Position numbers and translations under genes: made by a program. A stretch of 64,000 nt of DNA, from assembly GCF_009002475.1 (NCBI RefSeq), contig NZ_AP019860.1, forward strand, positions 1,984,001-2,048,000, read 5' to 3'. The stretch is from Candidatus Uabimicrobium amorphum. Its GTDB lineage: Bacteria > Planctomycetota > Uabimicrobiia > Uabimicrobiales > Uabimicrobiaceae. The notes beneath the pieces are model-generated. The model was given only the letters and a program-made list of their open reading frames with translations, made no database searches and was not told the DNA's origin. Positions within the stretch are counted from its first letter, which is position 1. Every line of letters starts with the position of its first letter. This document shows, piece by piece, positions 25,887 through 36,369 of this stretch.

Positions 25887-27689
25887 TTACTCAACTTCAA
25901 ATTCGACTGAGTAAGGATGAATGTCGAGCATCCATTCGTTCATTGCTTGCTCCATCTCTGGAGTTGCATCGCAGAATCTCATGAAATATATAGGTTCCGC
26001 GCGACTACGCATACGAGACGCTAAACGGTAGGTTCCTTTTTTCTTCATTAGTTCAGAAGGAACTGAGTATTCAGCATAGCGGTAGCCCAAAGGTGGTAAA
26101 CTACGACCTTCCATTCTTACGAATGGTGGGTGGTTCATCAACGAGTTCATGAAGTTGTTAGGTCTAATGATCGGTCTTTGATCTGCATCAAGGTTTACTG
26201 GCAGATACATTTCGCGATCAGTACCTTTAACATTTGTTGTCAAGAACTTGGTTTGTAGGTTGAATAGTTGATCATCATGCTTGATCTTTCCAGCACGTAC
26301 ATCGTAAGAATGGAGATCGCACATGTCCCCTAAACTATCCAAATAACCAGATTCCCAAATGTTGACACCATCAGGATCGATTAGAGCAACGTTGAACCAA
26401 AGTTCTGGTTGCGCACCTAGAGAACCTGAAGGTAGGTTGTGACCTAAGTCAATGTTGGTGATCTTGTAACTGAAATTGAAAGTTTTTCCAGTTGTTGGTC
26501 TTGACTCGAAGAATGGTCCGTCAATACGGCTACCATTTTCCATAACGCGACGGCGAAGATCTCTCTTCTTTTCGAGTTCAGCAATGTTGCTGGTTACGAT
26601 GTCACGAGCGTCAAAACGATCGTCAATTTCTTGCCATTCAGGTGGGAAATCAACTTTGATGTCACCATTTTCCAATTTTTCTTCGAACTCTTCTGTTCCC
26701 CAACCAGCACGATAATCAAACTTTAACCAAGTTTGCATATCGAATCTTTCACCTTCTTTGTGGTGAGGGAAAACACCTGGGTGAGTAATTGGATAACCTG
26801 GACCATAGAATGCGTGGTTAGCATGAATTCCATCTGGTTCGATAGGAATACCGTTAACTACAGCCACAGGCCCTTTAGCATAGCCTTTTGGCTCTCCAGG
26901 AACAAGACCCATGTGACACTCTTGGCAAGTGATACCCTTTTTAAGAGCAGGTGAGTTTAGGTATTGTTCGTATACAACCTCTAGCTTAATACCAGCGTAA
27001 ATTGCCACTTGGTGACAAGAAGCACAGTACTCGGACTTATCTAATTGTTCGAACTTGATACCTTTTAAGTGTATTGCAACACCTGTTTCATTTTTGTTGG
27101 TTGCGACTTTGTATTTTTCCTTGTTTTCAACCACGTGCTTAACACCTTCACCGGTACGTGTACCGTAGATAGGTTGGTGGATGTCACCAGGAGTAATACG
27201 ACGCATACCATTGAAACCACGTGCGTATGATTCTGTGATGCGGTGGCATGTTATACATGTTACACCTTCACGTGAAACTTGTGCACGTTTCCACAAAGGC
27301 ATATCGCGAGGTTCACCCAATGTTGTTCCAACGCTCATGTGACAACGAACGCAGAAAGCACCTTTTGTCGGAGCTAAACTGTGAAGTTTTTGCTCAAACT
27401 TATGGAACATAGGAGAAATCGCAGCGTATGCGTGGTTAGAAGATCGCCACTCATCATAAATTTGTTCGTGACAAGGAGCACATTTGGCTGCACTAGGATA
27501 TTGTGTAACTTCGAATACCTCAACGTGAGGATCACCAGTTAGCTTTTCTTGTAGTGGAGATGTGGGTGTTGGTGTTGGCACTGAGTCATCTGTTAAAGCG
27601 GTCTCAGAATAACATCCCACAAGAACTGAACTGACAAGAAGGCAAATCCCGAGCATCCAGATTTTTTTCAATATTTTATTTTCTCTCAT
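25887..27689 (-). CDS. Pentahaem cytochrome c lipoprotein
   Basis: A 600-residue protein with a lipoprotein signal ending LVSSVLVGC. Five CXXCH sites occur in the first half: CAPCH, CVRCH, CITCH, CASCH and CQECH. The spacing (for example GVTCITCH..) resembles cytochrome c554/NrfB-like multihaem folds, and the C-terminal 250 residues are haem-free and beta-rich (NFSYKITNIDLGHNLPSGSL), resembling the C-terminal domain of some planctomycete multihaem proteins. It probably carries electrons on the periplasmic side, anchored by lipid. No recognisable enzymatic site is seen. The start at 27689 has no adjacent ribosome-binding site; a possible one is upstream of a hairpin. Confidence 0.88.
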   Translation of the reverse strand: MRENKILKKIWMLGICLLVSSVLVGCYSETALTDDSVPTPTPTSPLQEKLTGDPHVEVFEVTQYPSAAKCAPCHEQIYDEWRSSNHAYAAISPMFHKFEQKLHSLAPTKGAFCVRCHMSVGTTLGEPRDMPLWKRAQVSREGVTCITCHRITESYARGFNGMRRITPGDIHQPIYGTRTGEGVKHVVENKEKYKVATNKNETGVAIHLKGIKFEQLDKSEYCASCHQVAIYAGIKLEVVYEQYLNSPALKKGITCQECHMGLVPGEPKGYAKGPVAVVNGIPIEPDGIHANHAFYGPGYPITHPGVFPHHKEGERFDMQTWLKFDYRAGWGTEEFEEKLENGDIKVDFPPEWQEIDDRFDARDIVTSNIAELEKKRDLRRRVMENGSRIDGPFFESRPTTGKTFNFSYKITNIDLGHNLPSGSLGAQPELWFNVALIDPDGVNIWESGYLDSLGDMCDLHSYDVRAGKIKHDDQLFNLQTKFLTTNVKGTDREMYLPVNLDADQRPIIRPNNFMNSLMNHPPFVRMEGRSLPPLGYRYAEYSVPSELMKKKGTYRLASRMRSRAEPIYFMRFCDATPEMEQAMNEWMLDIHPYSVEFEVE

Positions 27690-27700
27690 AGATTTAGGGA

Positions 27701-27735
27701 GAACTATATCAAAGTATAGTTCCTTCCTCCTTCCT
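27701..27735 (-). promoter_or_regulatory. Hairpin separating a Shine-Dalgarno from the cytochrome start
   Basis: GAACTATA tcaaag TATAGTTC (27701-27722) is an 8-bp perfect stem 11 bases before the ATG. A purine-rich AAGGAGGAAGG lies just beyond it (about 27723-27733). If the stem folds, the Shine-Dalgarno and start codon come to about normal spacing. It could also be an operator. Confidence 0.45.
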
Positions 27736-28342
27736 AAGCATAACTCAAGAAAGGCATAGTCAATTATATAAACTACGTCTGTAGTGATGCAGAAATCTGT
27801 TTGATGTGTTTTAATATATTCGATTTATGTGTAATGTTATAGAGATGCAAAATGATTATAACATGATCACAACATATCGATATTTCTAAGCTTACAATAT
27901 CGACAAACATAACGCAAATAGTTCTTAAAATTTACAATCATTAAACACAGATCGAATTCAATAGAAGAAGATACGCTATAGTGAAAAGGATGTCAAGCAT
28001 TTTTTTACGTTCTCCCCCAACTTAATTTAGTAATTTCGCATTATTTTTCCAAATAATAGTGTGTAAATTTGCAAATACCCGTATAATTAAGGCAAAAAGT
28101 CTTGCAAAACAAAACACTCTCCATTATATTCTCTCTTACACACAAAACATATAGTTAGAAATCATAATGATTTGCAATGTAGAATTAAGATAGAACTGAA
28201 TTCTACCCTTTTATTTTGCAGTATCGCTACTCTATATCATTACTATACAAAACCATATACGAACTTTTGTTCGTGACACATTTTCAATGTCTAAAATAAT
28301 ACAAAATGATTACAAAACATTTGAAGCTAAAGGATAACTAAA
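27736..28342. other. AT-rich divergent intergenic region
   Basis: About 600 bp between the pentahaem gene and resB. It must hold both promoters, but none is convincing. It contains an inverted repeat CGATATT/AATATCG near 27880 and a terminator-like hairpin at 28179-28206. No gene longer than a few residues is supported. Confidence 0.5.
28179..28206 (+). terminator. Terminator-like hairpin in the resB leader
   Basis: GTAGAATT and AATTCTAC form an 8-bp stem with a 12-base loop, followed by CCTTTTATTTT. No annotated gene precedes it on the plus strand, so it may end a small RNA or attenuate resB. Confidence 0.4.
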
Positions 28343-29503
28343 GTGAAAAATAAAAAGCTTCCAAAGAGTATTGATTTTCTTTCGTCACACGGATTAACGG
28401 TTATTTCTTTACTTTTTCTAATGGTAATAACTATCATCGGAACAATTGATCAAAAATACATTGGATTGTATCAATCTCAAAAAATATATTTTGAATCTAT
28501 CTATTTCAATATAACTTTATTCAAAGCTGGTGGGTATGTATTTTTCCTACCTTTACCCGGAGGATATACCGTACTAGCAGTTTTATTCGTGAACTTGATT
28601 CTCGCTTTTGTCTTCAAGTTTCGCTGGCGCTTGCGTACATTCGGCGTGGTTGTTTGTCACATCGGATTACTTCTCCTACTCATAGGATCTTACCTAACAT
28701 ATGCTTACTCCGTTAATGGGCATATGACGTTTGCTGAACAGGAAAAAAGAGCGTATTTTGTCAGTTACACAGACAATGAAATTGTCTTAACCGAAACTTC
28801 TGCAGAAGGGGAAGAAACGAAATCTTTCGCCAATGAGTATTTATTTAAAGGTGCTACTTTACTTGCGCCTTCCAAAAAGATTCATGTCGAAATTGCCTAT
28901 TTTTTCGAAAATTGCGATGCGATTCGCAACAAAGACAATTTATTTTCTAACCAAGAATATGTCTTACGAAAAATTGCTCCGTCTTTGGAAACAGAAATGA
29001 ATAGTGTTGGAGTTTACGCCTCTGTTTTTAACGGCAAAAACCTCATTGGAAGATACTATATGTATCAAGGGGTTCCCGTTGACTTCAATTATCAGGGAGT
29101 TCATTACAGTATTTACATCCAAAGACGCAAATTTCCAGTACCATTTTCCTTAAAACTGCTAAAGTTTACTCGTGAATTGTACCCTGGAACACAAACACCA
29201 AAACACTATGAAAGTAAAGTAACGCTTTCTGAAAAAGACAGGTCAGGACAAAACAGTGAACGTGAAATACTCATCAGTATGAACCGTCCGCTACGCCACA
29301 AAGGTTATACGTTCTATCAAAGTTCTTTTAACCAGGAAAAAGACCAGGCGGGTAACACTATAAAATATTACTCTACGTTGGCGGTAATGAAAAACCCTGC
29401 CGAAGAGTGGCCTTATTTTTCATGTCTTCTTGTAGTATTGGGTATGATTATTCACTTTACCCCGAAAATGTTTCGCTTCGCCAAAAGGCAGGGTAAAAAA
29501 TAA
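28343..29503 (+). CDS. resB: Cytochrome c biogenesis protein ResB/Ccs1
   Basis: A 386-residue protein with membrane segments at about 16-36, 61-85 and 95-115 and one near the C-terminus (about 355-373). The SLLFLMVITIIGTID segment and the loop between helices resemble ResB. A large periplasmic beta domain lies between the third and last helices. With CcsA it forms the System II haem ligase that attaches haem to apocytochromes outside the membrane. It is shorter than classical ResB. The start is a GTG at 28343 with AGGA upstream. It is followed at 48 bases by ccsA and could mature the cytochromes at 10084 and 25887. Confidence 0.85.
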   Translation: MKNKKLPKSIDFLSSHGLTVISLLFLMVITIIGTIDQKYIGLYQSQKIYFESIYFNITLFKAGGYVFFLPLPGGYTVLAVLFVNLILAFVFKFRWRLRTFGVVVCHIGLLLLLIGSYLTYAYSVNGHMTFAEQEKRAYFVSYTDNEIVLTETSAEGEETKSFANEYLFKGATLLAPSKKIHVEIAYFFENCDAIRNKDNLFSNQEYVLRKIAPSLETEMNSVGVYASVFNGKNLIGRYYMYQGVPVDFNYQGVHYSIYIQRRKFPVPFSLKLLKFTRELYPGTQTPKHYESKVTLSEKDRSGQNSEREILISMNRPLRHKGYTFYQSSFNQEKDQAGNTIKYYSTLAVMKNPAEEWPYFSCLLVVLGMIIHFTPKMFRFAKRQGKK

Positions 29504-29551
29504 TATTCAAATTAACATCTTGATATATAGTGATATTTTTGGAGCTGCATC

Positions 29552-31765
<2,214 letters not shown>

Positions 31766-31788
31766 TATTCATTCATATCCACGAATAT

Positions 31789-31820
31789 GTCATCTCCGTT
31801 TCTGCAGAAACGGAGATGAC
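31789..31820. terminator. 32-bp perfect palindrome between convergent genes
   Basis: The sequence reads the same on both strands over 32 bp, with CTGCAG at its centre (arms start GTCATCTCCGTTT). It lies between the ccsA stop and the stop of the 31831 gene. It can fold in both transcripts but has no T-run, so it may be a bidirectional terminator or 3' stabiliser. Confidence 0.6.
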
Positions 31821-31830
31821 CATCCAACAA

Positions 31831-32679
31831 CTACTTTTCCTGCAGTCCTGTGGTATATTCAAGCGTGTTCTTCTCACGTGCATACGTCATTATGCGAATG
31901 GGACGTGAAATCCGTTGGTGCTTCTCACCAAATACATCCACATTTAAAAAAGTGCTCGTATTTTTCACCATGGGAACAATGGAAAAATACACTTTTTTAC
32001 AGCGATCATGTAGATAAAAAAATGGTGGTTGTACAATACAGCCTTTTATATGTGGTACAATTTGCCATTTGCGTTCGAGACAATCTGTCATACTTATTTC
32101 TATTCCATACTCTTTTTTTATCGTCAAAGAGCTGTCATAGACTACTTTCAAAAAGGCGGTCTTCACATCTTCAGATTTTGCCGCTGTTTTTTTGGGAGTT
32201 GCTTTGACTGATTTGGTTAATTTTGGTTGTGGTTGTGGTTCAGGAGCCTCGTTGTTTTTTGGTATTTTTAATTGTTGCGTTTTTTGTAAGTAGTATTTTA
32301 CTGGCTCACGCAAAACACCATTATTTTCTAATTCAGCAAAGACATCTTCCTCGGTATCAAAAATAGCGAAGCACGAGGTCATTCCCAACATTTTAAATAA
32401 ATGGTGTATTTTTTGCGAAACGCGGCACATTTTCAATTGTACATCTGTTTCTTCACATTGCTGTTGAAAAGTGGCAAGTATTCCCAATCCTGTGCTATCA
32501 ATATAATGCACTTCTTGCAAATCGAGAATAATAATGGAGTCTTCTTCTTCAAGCGAGGAGCTGAATTGTTGGATGGGTTGTACAGTGTGCTTATTGATGG
32601 CCCCTAGCACAAATACAAATACAATATTTTTCTCTGACGAAAGAGAAAATCTATGAAATTGAAGGTTTGTTTTTTTCAT
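31831..32679 (-). CDS. STAS-domain protein with C-terminal IVPH domain
   Basis: A 282-residue protein. Residues about 8-120 are a STAS (anti-sigma factor antagonist) domain with the phosphorylation-site motif DSTGLGIL (Ser62). A Lys/Pro-rich linker follows. The last 100 residues contain QIVPHIKGCIV and a beta-rich segment that closely resembles the C-terminal domain of the 54422 protein (KIVPHVPGCIV). I do not recognise this domain by name. STAS proteins are partners of RsbW-type kinases in partner switching. The start lies six bases after a hairpin that hides its Shine-Dalgarno sequence. Confidence 0.82.
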   Translation of the reverse strand: MKKTNLQFHRFSLSSEKNIVFVFVLGAINKHTVQPIQQFSSSLEEEDSIIILDLQEVHYIDSTGLGILATFQQQCEETDVQLKMCRVSQKIHHLFKMLGMTSCFAIFDTEEDVFAELENNGVLREPVKYYLQKTQQLKIPKNNEAPEPQPQPKLTKSVKATPKKTAAKSEDVKTAFLKVVYDSSLTIKKEYGIEISMTDCLERKWQIVPHIKGCIVQPPFFYLHDRCKKVYFSIVPMVKNTSTFLNVDVFGEKHQRISRPIRIMTYAREKNTLEYTTGLQEK

Positions 32680-32685
32680 GTGAAA

Positions 32686-32723
32686 AACTTCCTAAAATAA
32701 AAACACTTGTATTTTAGGAAGTT
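32686..32723 (-). terminator. Hairpin that ends one STAS gene and masks the next Shine-Dalgarno
   Basis: AACTTCCTAAAAT and ATTTTAGGAAGTT form a 13-bp perfect stem with a 12-base loop, followed on the minus strand by TTTTTC. The AGGAAG of the 3' arm is exactly the Shine-Dalgarno of the 31831 gene, 8 bases before its ATG. It may be both a terminator and a translational switch. Confidence 0.7.
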
Positions 32724-32732
32724 CCTACAATA

Positions 32733-33863
32733 TTACTTTTTCTTTTTTGTCATTTTAAGAAGTTGTCCTCTTGTTGGCAGAGGGAATACTTCTAGACGAT
32801 CAACTTTTCTCGCAATAGCTGGAAGCCTTGGATCTTTTGGACCGTTTTGTACAAGGAATGGATTTAACGATTTTAAACCAATCACCATTTCATTTGCATC
32901 GGCAACTGCCAGTACGTGGAAATTTTCTTTCGCTTGGGGATTGCTTTTCTCTGCGGTAATATTGATTGCATTTTCTAGCGCTTCTTTTACTTCTTCACAA
33001 AAAACATTCGAAAAGCCTACTTGTTGTGCTAAACAACTAATCGCCAATATAACAGGGTTTCGATAAACTGCGTTACATGGATATGTCATGTCTATAACGT
33101 ACGAATTCATTTTCGCATGAACGGATTGATTACCGAATTCATCAATTGTTATATAACTACTGTTACATGGACATTTGTAATTACCTTTTGCAGCAAATTC
33201 CAAACTTCTTTGGCATACAGCACAAGGAGCAACATGTGGAAAACGTACTTGTTGTTTTGGTGGAGGAGCAACTGCTGATTCAGCGCCAAAGGACAAATCG
33301 ATACCTCCGCCCATGCCCATTCCCATGCCCATTCCTCCCATTTGGTTACTTGGAGGTGGAGCCATTGCAGGCGGAGCTGGTGCTGGTGGCGGTGGTGGTG
33401 GTGCCGGTGCCGCAGGTCTAGGTTGCGCAACTGGTGGTGGCGGTGGTGGCGGTGGTGCTGCTGCTACAGCGGCATTGTTTCCCGCAGGAGAGCTCATAGA
33501 TTCTGCTGTAATAGATTGTATGGCATCTTTATCTGTCTCGTAAATTTTAAATAGAGACAGTAACCCTAGCATGTCGAAAAGAGCTATTACTTTTTCAGGA
33601 ACTCCTACCAGTTTTATATCCCCGCCACCTTCCTGAAATTTATCAGCTAGTTTTACAAGGAGTCCCATTCCAGTACTATTTATATATTTTACTTCAGAGA
33701 AGACCAAAATTAAATTCTTAACGCCTTGATTAAAGAAACCAATGAGCTTATCTTCAAATTGACGAACAGTTGTTCCATCAATGGCTCCGAGGATCTTCGT
33801 GATGATGATAGGCGAACCATCATGCAATTTTTCTTGTTTTGATTGGAAGAGTAGTTCGGGCAT
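32733..33863 (-). CDS. STAS protein fused to zinc ribbon and RsbW-like segment
   Basis: A 376-residue protein. Residues about 10-120 are a STAS domain (NSTGMGLLV, Ser63). A long Ala/Pro-rich linker with GMGMGM follows. A zinc-ribbon-like patch (CAVC, 14 residues, CPC) comes next. The C-terminal 130 residues have the N-box-like CEEVKEALENAINI of histidine-kinase-type ATPases such as RsbW, but the G1 and G2 glycine boxes are not clear, so catalysis is doubtful. It unites antagonist and (degenerate) anti-sigma kinase modules in one chain. AGGAG precedes the ATG. Its transcript may run into the 31831 gene, through the hairpin. Confidence 0.8.
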   Translation of the reverse strand: MPELLFQSKQEKLHDGSPIIITKILGAIDGTTVRQFEDKLIGFFNQGVKNLILVFSEVKYINSTGMGLLVKLADKFQEGGGDIKLVGVPEKVIALFDMLGLLSLFKIYETDKDAIQSITAESMSSPAGNNAAVAAAPPPPPPPPVAQPRPAAPAPPPPPPAPAPPAMAPPPSNQMGGMGMGMGMGGGIDLSFGAESAVAPPPKQQVRFPHVAPCAVCQRSLEFAAKGNYKCPCNSSYITIDEFGNQSVHAKMNSYVIDMTYPCNAVYRNPVILAISCLAQQVGFSNVFCEEVKEALENAINITAEKSNPQAKENFHVLAVADANEMVIGLKSLNPFLVQNGPKDPRLPAIARKVDRLEVFPLPTRGQLLKMTKKKK

Positions 33864-34061
33864 TGGTTCTCCTAAACTCTTTCAAAGATATTTGTATGCA
33901 ACTAAAAAACTATATTACACTGGGGTGATTGAAGTGAATGCGAATTTTATAGATTTAACTTGAATTTATTCTAATAAAAAATATAAAATATATTCAAACT
34001 TTAAGAGCTAAGTATATTGCACAAAAAATAAAAGTCAAGAAAAAATTTTGAAAGGTAAGAA

Positions 34062-34232
34062 ATGTCGAATGCTCCTTCTATTCCTCAACCTGTTTCGCAA
34101 GAAGAGTGGGACTTTGTAAAGCAGATACAAACTTGCGAACATCAATTTATTCTCTTATCGAGAAAAGCAACATTGCAACAGACCGTTCCAGCACAAAAAT
34201 ATCATCCTGTTGAATTTTTTCTTAAACCTTAA
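34062..34232 (+). CDS. Small 56-residue protein
   Basis: A short frame reading MSNAPSIPQPVSQEEWDFVK and ending EFFLKP. AAGGT lies six bases before the ATG, and a strong hairpin at 34264 follows its stop, so it looks like a complete transcription unit. No family is recognised. It has no signal peptide or membrane segment. I see it as probably real because of the ribosome-binding site and terminator, not because of homology. Confidence 0.6.
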   Translation: MSNAPSIPQPVSQEEWDFVKQIQTCEHQFILLSRKATLQQTVPAQKYHPVEFFLKP

Positions 34233-34263
34233 ATAATCACTTTCATACACTTTTACATCAATG

Positions 34264-34309
34264 GCCACGGAAACGCAAATATTTGTGGGACTATTTGCGT
34301 TTCTGTGGC
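34264..34309 (+). terminator. Strong hairpin after the small gene
   Basis: GCCACGGAAACGCAAATA and TATTTGCGTTTCTGTGGC form an 18-bp stem with one G-U pair and a 10-base loop, followed by TTTGCAATTT. It lies 31 bases past the small gene and 44 before the next start. Confidence 0.8.
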
Positions 34310-34353
34310 TTTGCAATTTAAGAGCTAATTAACTAAAACTTACGGAGAAAGAA

Positions 34354-36165
34354 ATGCAAGGGAAAAATCACATCATTGGCTTTTTTATGGGGTGTTTAGC
34401 TGTATTTGCTCTGTGGTTCGCTTTACAATTACAGGAATATAGTTTTGCAGTTGCAATACTACTATCTATTATAAGTGGTGGCCTTGGTCATTTACTCGGC
34501 TGTATTTTATTCCAGGTCGCTCCAAGAACAACGCTGATTGCGTTGTTTTTATCCTTCATATTCTATACCACATACTTTATTCCTGAAATCAACAAGCATC
34601 GCAAAGAGCTCAACCCAAACAAGGAAGAATTCCTAAAAACAGCCCCTCCTGAACTGGTGATGACAACCACAGCTCTCGGAGGATTACGCGGTTTTATCAT
34701 AGATATGCTATGGTTACGCGCAACCAAATTGCGCGATGAGGGTAAACACTACGAAATTATTCAACTATATGACCTTATTGGAAAACTAGAGCCACGACTT
34801 CCATCCATATGGGAGTTTACCGCATGGGAAATGTCTTATAACATCGCAGCGAGCACTCCCAAAAGAGAGGAAAAATGGCGTTGGATTTGGAAGGGCGTAG
34901 AGCAGCTACGTAACTACGGTATACGTTACAATCCAGGAGCATATAAACTTTATTGGCAGTTGGCGTTTATTTTTTTTCACAAAGCAGGAGTCAACAACCA
35001 AGAAAAACACGGCAGCTACTTCCAACAACAAATCATCAAAATGTCAAATGACATTCTCGGATCGCGCCCAAATCTCAAATTTTTAGTAGATGTCCCACGC
35101 TCTTATCTGCAACTACTAAAACATCCAAATATACAGTTTTTAATCCAAACAAAGGGTGTGGATTATGTAAGGGACATGGATGATAAAATTTCTCAAAAAA
35201 CAACCCTTCTATCTGTCGGAGAACTTCTAAAATCAGAATTGCAAAATCAGCCCCCTCCGGCCAGCGACGAGGAAAAACAAAAATTACTCAAAGGTTATTC
35301 ACTGCTACAAAAACATTGGGTCGTGAAAAACTTATGGGAAAAGCTACGCATGACCCCACAAAAAATGTATGCCATTGAGAAAAAGTACATTGCCATTGAT
35401 TGGCGTCTCGCAGCAGCGCACAGCCTGTATTGGGCACAAGAAGGGGTTGATATCCAAAATCAAAAACCCGAATCGTGGCTTGAAAATGAGCAAAACCGCG
35501 TAAATGTACAAAACATGAACCGACTACGCTTTAACGCTTTACGAGAAATTTTTGAATACGGCTTTCCTGTTGATTTCGAAGATAATCAACTTATATGCAT
35601 CCCTAACTTCAACGTAATCAAACCTCTCAACAAAGTATTTATGGAATTACAAGATGTATGGGGAGAGAGAGGTATCGTAAGTCATGAGGAATTTTTGCGA
35701 GATGTTGTCAAAACGACCTATGTATATGGGCGCAAAGATCTGGCGATGAAATACTATAAAAAAATGAAAAAATTGTTCAAGAACCCTAAATACAACCAGG
35801 ACTTGGAACAGTACGTCATTTTAGAAATAGCGAGAAAAATTGATTACTGGGGTCGTGCTCACGAAATCGAAGCGTACATCATTGGTTTTTTAAAGCGTGG
35901 TTACCTTGATCTATTTCGCAATTATGTTGATGAAGAAGGAAAAAAGCGTGCCATCGAATTTCACCAATTCGCAAAGCTTGTACATGTTCAATACGTGAAA
36001 CGTCATGGTGAGCTAAAACACATGGCAAAACCTTATGTTTATTTTGTAAAAACAGCACAAAAATCAATAAAAAAGACTCTTATTTCTCAAAATGGTAAAA
36101 AAAGAGGTCAACAAATATGGTCAAATATACGCGCCGCCTACCCGGAACTCATTGCCATTGACTAG
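34354..36165 (+). CDS. Conserved planctomycete-type membrane protein
   Basis: A 603-residue protein with three N-terminal membrane helices (about residues 8-27, 31-50 and 57-76). The following motif, TTALGGLRGFIIDMLWLRA, and the stretch PSIWEFTAWEMSYNI then NPGAYKLYWQLAFIFFHKAG, match a family I know from planctomycete genomes with no defined function. The large C-terminal part is helical and looks TPR-like in places (YYKKMKKLFKNPKYNQDLEQYV). It is probably anchored in the cytoplasmic membrane with a soluble repeat domain. GGAG before the ATG supports the start. Confidence 0.8.
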   Translation: MQGKNHIIGFFMGCLAVFALWFALQLQEYSFAVAILLSIISGGLGHLLGCILFQVAPRTTLIALFLSFIFYTTYFIPEINKHRKELNPNKEEFLKTAPPELVMTTTALGGLRGFIIDMLWLRATKLRDEGKHYEIIQLYDLIGKLEPRLPSIWEFTAWEMSYNIAASTPKREEKWRWIWKGVEQLRNYGIRYNPGAYKLYWQLAFIFFHKAGVNNQEKHGSYFQQQIIKMSNDILGSRPNLKFLVDVPRSYLQLLKHPNIQFLIQTKGVDYVRDMDDKISQKTTLLSVGELLKSELQNQPPPASDEEKQKLLKGYSLLQKHWVVKNLWEKLRMTPQKMYAIEKKYIAIDWRLAAAHSLYWAQEGVDIQNQKPESWLENEQNRVNVQNMNRLRFNALREIFEYGFPVDFEDNQLICIPNFNVIKPLNKVFMELQDVWGERGIVSHEEFLRDVVKTTYVYGRKDLAMKYYKKMKKLFKNPKYNQDLEQYVILEIARKIDYWGRAHEIEAYIIGFLKRGYLDLFRNYVDEEGKKRAIEFHQFAKLVHVQYVKRHGELKHMAKPYVYFVKTAQKSIKKTLISQNGKKRGQQIWSNIRAAYPELIAID

Positions 36166-36184
36166 GACGCGCTACACCTAGTGT

Positions 36185-36209
36185 CGATCTCTTCAAAGTG
36201 AAGAGATCG
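36185..36209 (+). terminator. 10-bp hairpin after the 34354 gene
   Basis: CGATCTCTTC aaagt GAAGAGATCG is a perfect stem 19 bases past the stop. There is no T-run. Confidence 0.5.
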
Positions 36210-36236
36210 GGCTGTTCAACAAAACGTTTACTTCAT

Positions 36237-36275
36237 AAAAAAACCACAGGAGAGTTTCCTGTGGTTTTTTTTTTG
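36237..36275. terminator. Bidirectional Rho-independent terminator
   Basis: A stem with arms CCACAGGA/TCCTGTGG is flanked by A7 on one side and T10 on the other, so it has a U-run after the stem in both directions. It lies between the convergent 34354 and 36370 genes. Confidence 0.92.
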
Positions 36276-36369
36276 AAACCCGTAGCCACTGTTCTTACCA
36301 AATCCCTTCGTTGAAATATTCACTCATAACAGTGGTTACGCAAAACAAGCTTTATTCACAAGTAATCAC

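Noticed and set aside
33149..33554. Several long frames in the Pro/Ala linker region of the 32733 protein
   Set aside because: Repetitive CCN/GGN sequence keeps other frames open; the STAS frame is clearly the real one.
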